Assembly: GCA_028694155.1 (NCBI GenBank)
Contig: JAQUTY010000004.1
Span: 77,773-141,772 of the forward strand
Length of the DNA stretch: 64,000 nucleotides
DNA from: Eubacteriales bacterium
GTDB lineage: Bacteria; Bacillota; Clostridia; Christensenellales; CAG-138
Direction: 5' to 3'
The notes under the pieces are model-generated. The model was not told where the DNA came from and searched no databases. It saw only the letters and a program-made list of their open reading frames with translations. Positions 1 to 8,285 of this stretch are shown here, in pieces; position 1 is the first letter of the stretch, and the number at the start of each line of letters is the position of its first letter. Both the position numbers and the translations under genes were made by a program.

Positions 1-251
1 ATCTTGTTTGGTCTAGGCAGCTATCGGCATACGCATGGAGCTCACCCATAGCAATTTATTCGGACAACGGCAAGGATTGCATCATACAGGGCAACAACCA
101 CGGCAACCTGTATCTGATAGATGGTGCAAGCGGCGTAATATTGGACACACTCAAGCTGGGCGGTAATATGGAAGCATCGCCGGCAGCATTTAACGACATC
201 ATTGTCATAGGAACACGCTCGAAGGGTATATTTGGTGTGCGCGTGTCCTAA
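1..251 (+). CDS. PQQ-like beta-propeller protein, C-terminal end only (cut by window edge)
   Basis: The reading frame is open from the first bases to a TAA at 249-251; the 5' part lies outside the window. The roughly 80 visible residues contain a PQQ-type propeller blade (GNLYLIDGASG) and end in FGVRVS. They align along their whole length with the end of the next gene (GNLFLLDGATG, FGVRIS; both share WSSP and EASPA), so the two are tandem paralogues. The family folds as a beta-propeller and usually acts outside the membrane as a binding or scaffold module; no enzyme activity can be inferred. The next start codon follows 17 bp after this stop, suggesting one transcript. Confidence 0.8.
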   Translation, partial: LVWSRQLSAYAWSSPIAIYSDNGKDCIIQGNNHGNLYLIDGASGVILDTLKLGGNMEASPAAFNDIIVIGTRSKGIFGVRVS

Positions 252-268
252 CCACTGGGAGGTTACAA

Positions 269-2113
269 ATGGCTAAAAAGAAAAAACGCAGGAGATTGAT
301 TATTCATCCTAGATTTTATAGGATGCTTGCGCTGGGTGCGATAGTTCTGTTGGCATTGGTACTGCTTATCGTCCTGCTGGTAACGATTATTAGTGGTGGC
401 TGCAACGGAGGCGGGCAGTCAAACGGCGAAGCGGACGCTACCGATACACCTGCTGCTACCTTTACCCCAAATCCCACCAAGGAGCCTGCGCCCACACCCT
501 ATGCTGTGGATAGCTCGCAGCCCACAAACTATGGGTATGTTAACCACTTTGAAATTGACGGAACGGAGTATTCCAATTTTGATCCGCTGATGCGCACGAG
601 CCTGTTTGGCGGCGAATTTACGCTTGGCAAGGTATGGAGACAGATACTTACTGACACAAAGATAACCTTTGATGAGGGCAGCCAATATACCCAGCTAAAG
701 GGAGTCATTACGTTTAGAGGCAATAACTTCCGCAGCGACCCTGCCTATGGCACGGTGAGCATCACCGAAGAGGCGTTGACTGAGGTTTATTCGAAGAATA
801 TCGGATATGTCTATCGAAACGATGGTCAAAAAACGTGGACAGGCAGCGGCTGGACAGGTCAGCCTCTGATTGTTCAATGGCCTGCAGAGACGCGCAAGGC
901 GATGAACCTATATGACTGGGCGAAGAATACCGAGGACTTGGTAGAGGTCATATACCCCACCATGGACGGCAAGGTGCATTTCTTTGAGCTAAAGACCGGC
1001 GAGCCAACAAGAGATGATTTGGACATCGGTATGCCGTTCAAGGGGACAGGTTCGCTCGACCCTCGTGGCTATCCAATTCTGTACTTGGGCAGTGGCGATC
1101 AGTATGACGACGAGGGGCGCAAGGCTCGTGCAATGATCTATTCGTTGGTCGATTTTACCAGAATGTACGAGTTTGGAACGCAGGACCATGAGCCGTTTGC
1201 AAAGCGAGTATTCACCGCTTGGGACAGCGCACCGCTGATAGACGCCCAAACGGATACACTCATCTATGCAGGCGAAAATGGGATTCTATACACCATGAAG
1301 CTCAATACGACCTTCCAAAACGGAGTGGTATCAGTCAACCCCACACACATAGTCAAGATGCGCTATGACAGCAACAGATCCAGCACAGGCATCACCGAGG
1401 GCACGGATAAGTATTGGCTTGGCTACGAGGGCAGCATTGCAGCATGGAACGGCTGCTTGTATATGTCAAGTAATGACGGACTTTTCCAATGTGTAGACCT
1501 TAGCACCATGCAGATTAAGTGGATTGCAGACACCATTGATGATACCAACGGCACTCCCGTTTTGGACGTAATCTCCGATGATGAGGCTTACATATATGTT
1601 GGCACTTCGCTGCACTTTACAAAGGACGCCAACAGCTACGGCGTTGCACCGTTTTTCAAGATAAATGCGCTCACAGGCGAGATTGTTAGGCAGTACGGAC
1701 TGCACGTTTACACCGAAACAGGAGTGTCGGGCGGAATACAGTCCACAGCGGCATTGGGCAAGAGTGGCACGGACATGGACGGACTTGTTCTTATCACCAT
1801 AGCACGCTATCCCGATCATAAAAAGGGCGTGCTGGTCGCACTCAACAAGGACACCTTTGAGGTCAAGTGGCAGTTCGACATGGAGAACTACTCGTGGAGC
1901 TCACCTTTGATAGTCTATACTGACGAGGGCAAGGGCTATGTGCTGCAAGCCGATTCAATCGGCAATCTGTTCCTGCTGGACGGCGCAACCGGCACGGTGC
2001 TCAGAACACTTGCGTTAGACGACAGCAATTTTGAAGCATCGCCGGCAGTCTATGAGAATATGCTGGTGGTCGGCTGCAGAGGGCAGAAGGTCTTTGGCGT
2101 GCGCATCTCGTAA
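269..2113 (+). CDS. membrane-anchored PQQ-like beta-propeller protein
   Basis: A 614-residue protein with a lysine/arginine-rich start, one membrane segment (about residues 20-42), a low-complexity Pro/Thr linker (about 48-75) and a large extracellular domain with repeated propeller-blade signatures (DGKVHFFELKTG, NGILYTMKL, DGLFQCVDL, GNLFLLDGATG). It looks like a signal-anchored extracellular beta-propeller. Families of this fold bind ligands or scaffold assemblies; true quinoprotein dehydrogenases have catalytic residues that I do not recognise here, so I do not assign an enzyme. The start has a clear GGGAGG ribosome site nine bases upstream. It is a tandem paralogue of the truncated gene before it and ends at a very strong terminator. 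Confidence 0.75.
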   Translation: MAKKKKRRRLIIHPRFYRMLALGAIVLLALVLLIVLLVTIISGGCNGGGQSNGEADATDTPAATFTPNPTKEPAPTPYAVDSSQPTNYGYVNHFEIDGTEYSNFDPLMRTSLFGGEFTLGKVWRQILTDTKITFDEGSQYTQLKGVITFRGNNFRSDPAYGTVSITEEALTEVYSKNIGYVYRNDGQKTWTGSGWTGQPLIVQWPAETRKAMNLYDWAKNTEDLVEVIYPTMDGKVHFFELKTGEPTRDDLDIGMPFKGTGSLDPRGYPILYLGSGDQYDDEGRKARAMIYSLVDFTRMYEFGTQDHEPFAKRVFTAWDSAPLIDAQTDTLIYAGENGILYTMKLNTTFQNGVVSVNPTHIVKMRYDSNRSSTGITEGTDKYWLGYEGSIAAWNGCLYMSSNDGLFQCVDLSTMQIKWIADTIDDTNGTPVLDVISDDEAYIYVGTSLHFTKDANSYGVAPFFKINALTGEIVRQYGLHVYTETGVSGGIQSTAALGKSGTDMDGLVLITIARYPDHKKGVLVALNKDTFEVKWQFDMENYSWSSPLIVYTDEGKGYVLQADSIGNLFLLDGATGTVLRTLALDDSNFEASPAVYENMLVVGCRGQKVFGVRIS

Positions 2114-2144
2114 ACCAAGACTCTATTCACCCAAAATAATATAT

Positions 2145-2188
2145 AATTCGTCTATTTGGGGTTAGACCCCGAATAGACGAATTTTTTA
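2145..2188 (+). terminator. strong intrinsic terminator, copy A of a dispersed palindrome
   Basis: The arms at 2145-2162 and 2166-2183 pair over 18 bp (one G-T wobble) around a 3-nt loop and are followed by a T run. The same arms and the A/T-rich left flank recur at 61763-61815, so this is both a terminator and one copy of a repeat. Confidence 0.9.
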
Positions 2189-2227
2189 GTTCTGAAAGGC
2201 ACAAAAGAATAATTTTTGGATTAATGC

Positions 2228-2256
2228 TTGCAAAAAACTTGATTTCGGGGTATTAT
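2228..2256 (+). promoter_or_regulatory. predicted pckA promoter
   Basis: TTGCAA at 2228-2233, a 17-bp spacer and TATTAT at 2251-2256, giving a leader of roughly 45-50 nt before pckA that contains an AAGGAG ribosome site. Confidence 0.6.
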
Positions 2257-2310
2257 AAACATAATGGGGGCAAATGAGGATTTGAACCCGAAAGTATAAG
2301 GAGAAACAGT

Positions 2311-3882
2311 ATGAAACAGTATGTTGAATCGCTGGGCATCATCGCCCCGAAGAATGTTTACCGCAACTTAACTCCCGCCGAGCTGGTCGAGCATGCACTC
2401 GAACGTGGCGAAGGCAAACTGAGCAACACAGGCGCACTCGTGGTCACCACGGGCAAGTATACGGGCCGTTCGCCTGACGACCGTTTTGTGGTCGATGCAC
2501 CGTCAATACATGATGATATTGATTGGGGCAAGATTAACGTTCCCATTTCTCAAGAGCGTTTTGACTCTATCTATGGCAAGATGATGGCATATTTGCAGGG
2601 ACGTGAGATATTTATTTTTGATGGTTTTGCAGGCGCAGACGAGACCTATCATCTCCCTGTTCGCGTAGTCAACGAGCTTGCAAGCCAGAATCTCTTTATC
2701 CATCAGTTGCTGCTAAGACCCACACAGGAACAGCTTGAGTCCTTCGTGCCGGGCTTTACAATCATTGCAGCACCGGGCTTCAAGTGCGTACCCGAAATTG
2801 ACGGCACACACTCCGAGGCAGCAATCATAGTCAACTTTGACAAGAAGATGGTCATTATTGCAGGCAGCCAGTATGCAGGCGAGATTAAAAAGTCAATTTT
2901 CTCCGTGATGAATTACCTGCTCCCCAAAAAGGGCGTGTTCACCATGCATTGCTCTGCAAACATCGGAGACAATCAGGATTCCGCACTGTTCTTTGGACTT
3001 TCCGGAACAGGCAAGACAACGTTGTCCGCCGACCCGAACCGTATGCTTATTGGCGACGACGAACACGGCTGGTCAGACAAGGGCATATTCAACATTGAGG
3101 GCGGTTGCTACGCAAAGTGCATCAATCTGTCCAAAGAAAACGAGCCGTTCATTTGGAACGCAATCAAGTTCGGTTCGCTGGTCGAGAACGTCATTATGGA
3201 CGATAATACCCGTGAGTTCGATTTTGACGACAAGACACTCACCGAGAACACAAGAGTGGGCTACCCCGTTGATTTCATTCCCAACGCTGCAATTCCGGGC
3301 GTAGGCGAGCATCCCCAAACAGTCATTTTCCTCACAGCGGACGCTTTTGGCGTTCTGCCTCCCATCTCCAAGCTCGATAAGAATCAGGCGATGTACCACT
3401 TTGTGAGTGGCTACACCTCTAAGCTTGCTGGCACGGAACGTGGCATTGTTGAGCCGCAGACCACATTCTCAACCTGCTTTGGCGCACCGTTTTTGCCGCT
3501 GCATCCATCGGTGTACGCCGAGATGTTGGGCAAGAAGATTGAGGAGCACAACTCAAATGTGTATCTGGTCAACACCGGCTGGGCAGGCGGTAAGTATGGC
3601 GTGGGCAGCAGAATGAAGCTCAGATATACTCGTGCAATGGTCACGGCGGCACTGAACGGCGATTTGGAAAAGGGTGAGTTCGAACACGACCCCATCTTTA
3701 ACGTTCTGGTTCCCAAGACCTGCCCCAACGTTCCCGATGAGTTCTTGCATCAGCGTGATCTCTGGGCGGACAAAGAGGATTATGAGCGCACCGCTCGTGA
3801 TTTGGCAGCTCGTTTCCAGAAGAATTTCCAAAAGTATTCCAATATGCCCAAGAACATTGTAGACGCAGGTCCTAAGGCATAA
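2311..3882 (+). CDS. pckA: phosphoenolpyruvate carboxykinase (ATP)
   Basis: The 523-residue product has the usual length for ATP-dependent PEP carboxykinase, which interconverts oxaloacetate + ATP with PEP + CO2 + ADP in the cytoplasm. Visible motifs are the early [11 protein letters not shown] substrate segment, the kinase-1 P-loop GLSGTGKT at residues 229-236 and the following metal-binding segment GDDEHGW. The start follows AAGGAG at a good distance. In anaerobic Clostridia the enzyme often runs in the CO2-fixing, ATP-forming direction; that direction is inference here. The gene stands alone between two terminators with its own promoter. Confidence 0.97.
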   Translation: MKQYVESLGIIAPKNVYRNLTPAELVEHALERGEGKLSNTGALVVTTGKYTGRSPDDRFVVDAPSIHDDIDWGKINVPISQERFDSIYGKMMAYLQGREIFIFDGFAGADETYHLPVRVVNELASQNLFIHQLLLRPTQEQLESFVPGFTIIAAPGFKCVPEIDGTHSEAAIIVNFDKKMVIIAGSQYAGEIKKSIFSVMNYLLPKKGVFTMHCSANIGDNQDSALFFGLSGTGKTTLSADPNRMLIGDDEHGWSDKGIFNIEGGCYAKCINLSKENEPFIWNAIKFGSLVENVIMDDNTREFDFDDKTLTENTRVGYPVDFIPNAAIPGVGEHPQTVIFLTADAFGVLPPISKLDKNQAMYHFVSGYTSKLAGTERGIVEPQTTFSTCFGAPFLPLHPSVYAEMLGKKIEEHNSNVYLVNTGWAGGKYGVGSRMKLRYTRAMVTAALNGDLEKGEFEHDPIFNVLVPKTCPNVPDEFLHQRDLWADKEDYERTARDLAARFQKNFQKYSNMPKNIVDAGPKA

Positions 3883-3912
3883 CGAATCCAAAGTCAAACA
3901 ATTCAGATACGG

Positions 3913-3946
3913 GGCTGCCTTATTAAGGCAGCCTCGACCATTTTTG
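3913..3946 (+). terminator. intrinsic terminator after pckA
   Basis: A 10-bp perfect inverted repeat (3913-3922 / 3924-3933) with a one-base centre, so the real loop is a few bases, followed by a short T run at 3942-3946. Confidence 0.75.
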
Positions 3947-3961
3947 CAAGTCGCTGAATTA

Positions 3962-3990
3962 TTGCCAACCGAAGGATTGTGTGCTATACT
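3962..3990 (+). promoter_or_regulatory. predicted tRNA-Arg promoter
   Basis: TTGCCA at 3962-3967, a 17-bp spacer and TATACT at 3985-3990, about 25 bp upstream of the mature tRNA 5' end. Confidence 0.65.
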
Positions 3991-4015
3991 AAGTTAACAA
4001 TATGACTCAACATAT

Positions 4016-4092
4016 GTGCTTGTAGCCCAGCTGGATAGAGCGTTGGACTCCGACTCCAAAGGTCAAGGGTTCGAATCCCTTCAGGCACGCCA
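4016..4092 (+). tRNA. tRNA-Arg, anticodon CCG
   Basis: A full cloverleaf can be folded: acceptor stem 4016-4022 with 4082-4088 (one T-G pair), discriminator G at 4089 and an encoded CCA at 4090-4092. The anticodon stem TTGGA/TCCAA encloses CTCCGAC, so the anticodon is CCG, reading the arginine codon CGG. The T-arm has AAGGG/CCCTT around TTCGAAT. The D-stem GCCC/GAGC contains one C-A mismatch (4027/4039), where the usual sequence would be GCTC. Confidence 0.95.
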
Positions 4093-4175
4093 CAGAAGGT
4101 CAAATCCGAATGTCTGCAAAAATAGCAGATATTTGGATTTTTCTTATATTTGTTAGGGATATTTCGAGCTTTTTC

Positions 4176-4212
4176 TTGCAAAATTTGATTGTTCGTGATA
4201 CACTGCTCAACT
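4176..4212 (+). promoter_or_regulatory. predicted promoter of a near-leaderless mRNA (MATE exporter)
   Basis: TTGCAA at 4176-4181, a 17-bp spacer and TACACT at 4199-4204. Only 8 nt separate the -10 box from the ATG at 4213 and no Shine-Dalgarno sequence is present, so transcription should start at or within about two bases of the start codon. Confidence 0.6.
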
Positions 4213-5565
4213 ATGGAAAACATTAAACAAAACCGAATGGGAACTGAAAAAGAGGGACGTTTGCTCTTCTCTATGGGTTGGCCCATAATCTTGAGTATGC
4301 TCGTATTGGCATTCTACAATGTTGTGGATACTTATTTTGTATCCAAGACGGCAGATGCGCTTTATGCAAAGGCCGCATTGAGTCTCGCCTATCCTGTGCA
4401 GATGCTGATGGTTGCCTTCAGCGTGGGAACATCAGTTGGTATGAACTCGCTTATATCACGCAGATTGGGTGAGCGCAGGAATGACGAAGCGAACCTAGCG
4501 GCGGCAAATGGTACGACTCTACTGATAATTACATCGCTTGTGTTTGCGCTTTTAGGAGCGTTTTTGTCCGAGCCTATCATGCGGATGCTGACTGCAGACG
4601 AGAAGGTCATCGAGCTTGGAACTCAATACCTGTCCATATGCTGCATATTTTCTCTGGGCAGCTTTGTTGCGGTCGGAATTGAAAGGGTAATGTCCGCACA
4701 AGGCAAGACGCTGCTTGCAATGGTGATGCAGATTTCCGGTGGCGTAGCAAATATAGTGCTTGATGCCATTTTGGTGCCTATGTACGGCGTGGTTGGCGCA
4801 GCGGTGGCAACGGTGATTGGTCAGACGGTCGGAATGGTGCTGGCAATAATCATACTCTTTTGCGGCAAGCACGAGGTAAGCATACACCTAAAACAGCTCA
4901 AGCTGCAAAAAACATGCGTCAAGCAGATATATGCCGTGGGACTTCCCAGCATCGTTATGCAGGCCATAGGCGTAGTGATGATGCTTGGAATGGATCTGAT
5001 ATTGGAGGGACTTGCGCCAACGGTCGGAACGGCTGTGTTCGGTGTGTACTACAAGCTGCAATCCATAGTGTTCATGCCCGTGTTCGGACTTTCCAATGCG
5101 GCAATGAGCATCGAGGGTTATAATTATGGTGCAAAGAATAAGAAGCGTCTGATGAAGGTGCTGAAGCTGGTCATTGTTAGCATGGTCTGCTTTATGGTAA
5201 TAGGACTGTTGATTTTTCAGCTTCTGCCCGAACAGATTTTGAACATCTTTTCGCCAACGCCCGAGGAGCTGATAATCGGAGTACCGGCGTTGAGGATTCT
5301 GTCGCTGTGCTTCATAGTTGCGGCAATGTGCATCGCAATTTCGACGTTCTTTGGAGCCATCGGAAAGGGAATGAACAGCATGTGGATTTCGCTGATCCGC
5401 CAGCTTGTAGTTCTGCTGCCTGCTGCATATTTGATTGCAAAGCTGACAAATGATGTTACAGCGGTGTGGTGGGCGTTCCCCATTGCCGAAGTATTCAGCT
5501 TGATGACGGCAGTCATTCTTTATATGCGAACCTACATCAAAGAGCTGAGAACGCTTGGAGAATAA
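4213..5565 (+). CDS. MATE family efflux transporter
   Basis: A polytopic membrane protein of 450 residues with about twelve hydrophobic segments in two similar halves, typical of MATE multidrug/cation antiporters. The N-terminal segment GWPIILSMLVLAFYNVVDT, with an aspartate in the first helices, and the following gly-rich helix fit the family; substrates are expelled in exchange for Na+ or H+. I chose the ATG at 4213 (MENIKQN) over an in-frame TTG eight codons upstream, because the promoter overlaps that region and would place the RNA 5' end beside this ATG. The substrate cannot be predicted. Confidence 0.93.
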   Translation: MENIKQNRMGTEKEGRLLFSMGWPIILSMLVLAFYNVVDTYFVSKTADALYAKAALSLAYPVQMLMVAFSVGTSVGMNSLISRRLGERRNDEANLAAANGTTLLIITSLVFALLGAFLSEPIMRMLTADEKVIELGTQYLSICCIFSLGSFVAVGIERVMSAQGKTLLAMVMQISGGVANIVLDAILVPMYGVVGAAVATVIGQTVGMVLAIIILFCGKHEVSIHLKQLKLQKTCVKQIYAVGLPSIVMQAIGVVMMLGMDLILEGLAPTVGTAVFGVYYKLQSIVFMPVFGLSNAAMSIEGYNYGAKNKKRLMKVLKLVIVSMVCFMVIGLLIFQLLPEQILNIFSPTPEELIIGVPALRILSLCFIVAAMCIAISTFFGAIGKGMNSMWISLIRQLVVLLPAAYLIAKLTNDVTAVWWAFPIAEVFSLMTAVILYMRTYIKELRTLGE

Positions 5566-5638
5566 ATCATTATTTGGGAACTGATTGGTTCCCATTTTGT
5601 TTGTTATGTGGTATAATCCATGTAAAATGGAGGAGTGT

Positions 5639-6625
5639 ATGGGAAAAGGGACGAGAACGTTTGTAATTTTTGCGGTATTGCTGTCGGTCATATTGTTCGG
5701 CAGCGTGGTGTATTTGGTGTGGAGCAAATACGATAAAACACAGTACTTGTCCGACATATCCACGTTCTTTTACAATGATCAGCAGACTCCCATATATGCT
5801 ACATATGATGATGTGACCACCATCATCACCCATGAGGGAGGCACTCAAGACAATTATCCAAAGCTCTACTACTATCTGACTGTAAGGCCGATTAGGGCGT
5901 GGCTGGGAGCAGATGAAAGTCAAGAGCCCATCATTTTGGCAAGGACTACGGGGGAGACTATACTCGTGTATCCCACCGATTCTGTGGACGAGGGAATAGT
6001 ATGCCTGATGCGTGGCAACCATTTGGTTCATTATAAGGTCAGCATCATAAGCCTTTGGAGCAATCTCAAAAAAGGAGTGAGTGCCGATGGCTTTGGCGAG
6101 GTCAAAAACACGGTGACGGACGAGCGTGTGGAGGGAACAGAGATGAAAAACGGCTGGGTGTATACATTCATTTCAATAGCAGTAGTCGTAATCATAGTGC
6201 TTGCGTTGATGGTTATCGCCTATGCCGTATGGACAAAATATGACGTTACAACCTACAATCATGCCTTGTCGTGTCTGCTGTTTTCCGATTCCGATGCGCC
6301 GTTTGTGGCTACATATAACGGAGTATCCACAAGTATCAGCCATCTTGAAAACGTCAAGAAGATCGACTATTATCTGCGAGTATCGCCACGACGTGTGTGG
6401 CTTGGAGCAGACAAGGGGGGCGAACCGATAGTGCTTGAGTTCGGCAAGGAAGGCACAGTCACGGTATACCCTCAGCGGTCGGAGGATAGGGTGCTTGTTT
6501 GCATCGAGACGGCAAAGCAACATGCTCAATACAGTATAAAGGCGAATAATATTTGGAACAACCTGCAAAGGGCTATAAGCCCTGAGGGATGGAGCATACA
6601 CCCAAACGAGATTACTAAACCATAA
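5639..6625 (+). CDS. unrecognised membrane protein made of two fused tandem copies
   Basis: A 328-residue protein I do not recognise. It consists of two clearly homologous halves offset by 170 residues. Each has an N-terminal membrane segment ending in W(S/T)KYD (W28 and W198), then about 120 residues with shared motifs: ATY...V.T.I.H, a YYL.V.P.R.WLGAD block, EPI.L, VYP, VC and W.NL...S..G. Each half therefore looks like a single-pass protein with a compact exposed domain. The start ATG has GGAGG five bases upstream, and a TATAAT lies at 5612-5617. An internal ATG at 6143, at the beginning of the second half, has its own perfect ribosome site. The gene is followed 10 bp later by glnS. Confidence 0.75.
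   Translation: MGKGTRTFVIFAVLLSVILFGSVVYLVWSKYDKTQYLSDISTFFYNDQQTPIYATYDDVTTIITHEGGTQDNYPKLYYYLTVRPIRAWLGADESQEPIILARTTGETILVYPTDSVDEGIVCLMRGNHLVHYKVSIISLWSNLKKGVSADGFGEVKNTVTDERVEGTEMKNGWVYTFISIAVVVIIVLALMVIAYAVWTKYDVTTYNHALSCLLFSDSDAPFVATYNGVSTSISHLENVKKIDYYLRVSPRRVWLGADKGGEPIVLEFGKEGTVTVYPQRSEDRVLVCIETAKQHAQYSIKANNIWNNLQRAISPEGWSIHPNEITKP
6130..6145 (+). promoter_or_regulatory. internal ribosome binding site and in-frame ATG (second half of the duplicated gene)
   Basis: GGAGGG at 6130-6135, 7 nt, then ATG at 6143-6145 in the same frame (codon 169). It lies exactly at the junction of the two homologous halves, just before the second membrane segment, and could yield a separate 160-residue product. 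Confidence 0.5.
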
Positions 6626-6635
6626 GGAGCATCAT

Positions 6636-8276
6636 ATGGAACAGAGAGTTAAAAATTTCATCGAGGAGTTTATAGAGGAGGATATGCGAACCAAGGAGCC
6701 ACGGGTCAAGACACGTTTTCCGCCCGAGCCCAACGGTTATCTGCACATCGGTCACGCAAAGGCATTGGCGATAGACTTTGGCATGGCTAGGCAGTATGGC
6801 GGAAGCTGCAACCTCCGTTTTGACGATACCAACCCAACAAAAGAGGACACGGAGTATGTCGATGCAATCAAGTACGACATTCAATGGCTCGGCTTTGACT
6901 GGGACAAGCTGCTGTTCGGATCGTCCTACTTTGATTTGTGCTTCGAACTTGCAATAAAACTCATCAAAAAGGGCGTTGCCTATGTTGACGATTTGTCAAA
7001 GGACGAGATGCGCCAGTATCGTGGAACATTGACCGAGGCAGGCAAGAACAGTCCGTACCGCAATCGCAGTGTTGAGGAGAACCTTGATTTGTTTGAACGC
7101 ATGAGAAACGGTGAGTTTCCCGATGGTGCAAAGACACTACGAGCAAAGATTGATATGGCGTCGCCCAATATCAACATGCGTGATCCTGCGATGTATCGCA
7201 TTTTGCACATCAATCACCATCAGACGGGAGACAAGTGGTGCATTTATCCCATGTACGATTTTGCACACCCCATTCAGGACGCAATCGAGGGCGTGACGCA
7301 CTCGCTTTGCAGTTTGGAATACGAGGCGCATCGACCGTTGTATGATTGGGTTGTTGAGCAATGCGAGTTTGAGCACAAGCCCCGTCAGATTGAATTTGCG
7401 AGGCTGAACCTTAACAACACCATCATGTCCAAACGCTATTTGCGCCGACTGGTTGAGGAACACTATGTTTCAGGCTGGGACGACCCCCGTATGCCAACCC
7501 TGTGCGGAATGAGAAGGCGTGGCTATCCGGCGGCGGCGATAATAGATTTTCTCTCAAGGATAGGAGTAGCAAAGGCGGATTCCATCGTTGACCCCGCTAT
7601 ACTGGAGCATTGTGTCAGAGAGAACCTCAACGAGAATGGGCTAAGAATGATGGCAATTACCGAGCCGTTGCGTCTTGTGGTGGAGAATTGGGACGAGGGC
7701 AAGATTGAGGACATTGAACTTGAAAATCACCCCAACAAGCCCGAACTTGGCACACGCACCCTGCATTTTGCAAAGGAGCTGTTCATCGAGAGAAGCGATT
7801 TTCAAAAGGAGCCCGTCCACAAGTTCTTCAGACTCAAGCCTGATGGCGAGGTGAGGCTCAAGGGCGCATACATTGTCAAGTGTACGCATTGGGACGAGGA
7901 CGAAAACGGCAACGTTACCACAGTATACTGTACCTACGATCCTGACACCAGGAGTGGGCAATGCGAACGCAAGGTTAAAGGAACGCTGCACTGGCTGTCC
8001 GCAAAGGACGCAGTGCAGGCGGAGCTTCGCCACTATGAGCCGCTTATGCGTGACAGGGAGCAGGGCGAGGAGGAGCTTGATTTTATTGAGCTGCTAAACC
8101 CCAATTCGCTGGTCAGACTGAATGGACTTGTCGAGCCGACACTTGCCAAAGCAGGGCAGGGCGAGAGCTTCCAGTTCGTTCGCATGGGCTACTATTGTGC
8201 AGACAATGACAGCACTCCCCACAAGCCGGTGTTCAATCGTGTCGTTGGGTTGAAGGATTCATTCAAGATTAACTAG
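6636..8276 (+). CDS. glnS: glutaminyl-tRNA synthetase
   Basis: A class I synthetase of 546 residues that attaches glutamine directly to tRNA-Gln. The signature PPEPNGYLHIGH (HIGH at 37-40) is typical of GlnRS rather than bacterial GluRS, and the KMSKS-type loop is IMSKR at 263-267. A two-part beta-barrel anticodon-binding region fills the C-terminal third. An AAGGAG site precedes the start. It is followed 9 bp later by gltX. Many Clostridia and most Firmicutes instead make Gln-tRNA by transamidation, so a dedicated GlnRS is notable; whether gatCAB is also present is outside the window. Confidence 0.95.
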   Translation: MEQRVKNFIEEFIEEDMRTKEPRVKTRFPPEPNGYLHIGHAKALAIDFGMARQYGGSCNLRFDDTNPTKEDTEYVDAIKYDIQWLGFDWDKLLFGSSYFDLCFELAIKLIKKGVAYVDDLSKDEMRQYRGTLTEAGKNSPYRNRSVEENLDLFERMRNGEFPDGAKTLRAKIDMASPNINMRDPAMYRILHINHHQTGDKWCIYPMYDFAHPIQDAIEGVTHSLCSLEYEAHRPLYDWVVEQCEFEHKPRQIEFARLNLNNTIMSKRYLRRLVEEHYVSGWDDPRMPTLCGMRRRGYPAAAIIDFLSRIGVAKADSIVDPAILEHCVRENLNENGLRMMAITEPLRLVVENWDEGKIEDIELENHPNKPELGTRTLHFAKELFIERSDFQKEPVHKFFRLKPDGEVRLKGAYIVKCTHWDEDENGNVTTVYCTYDPDTRSGQCERKVKGTLHWLSAKDAVQAELRHYEPLMRDREQGEEELDFIELLNPNSLVRLNGLVEPTLAKAGQGESFQFVRMGYYCADNDSTPHKPVFNRVVGLKDSFKIN

Positions 8277-8285
8277 AGGTAAAGT

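Noticed and set aside
4888..5763. A 291-residue minus-strand frame across the MATE gene
   Set aside because: The product is rich in His, Gln and Asn, as expected from reading the opposite strand of a hydrophobic protein; the plus-strand gene is unambiguous.
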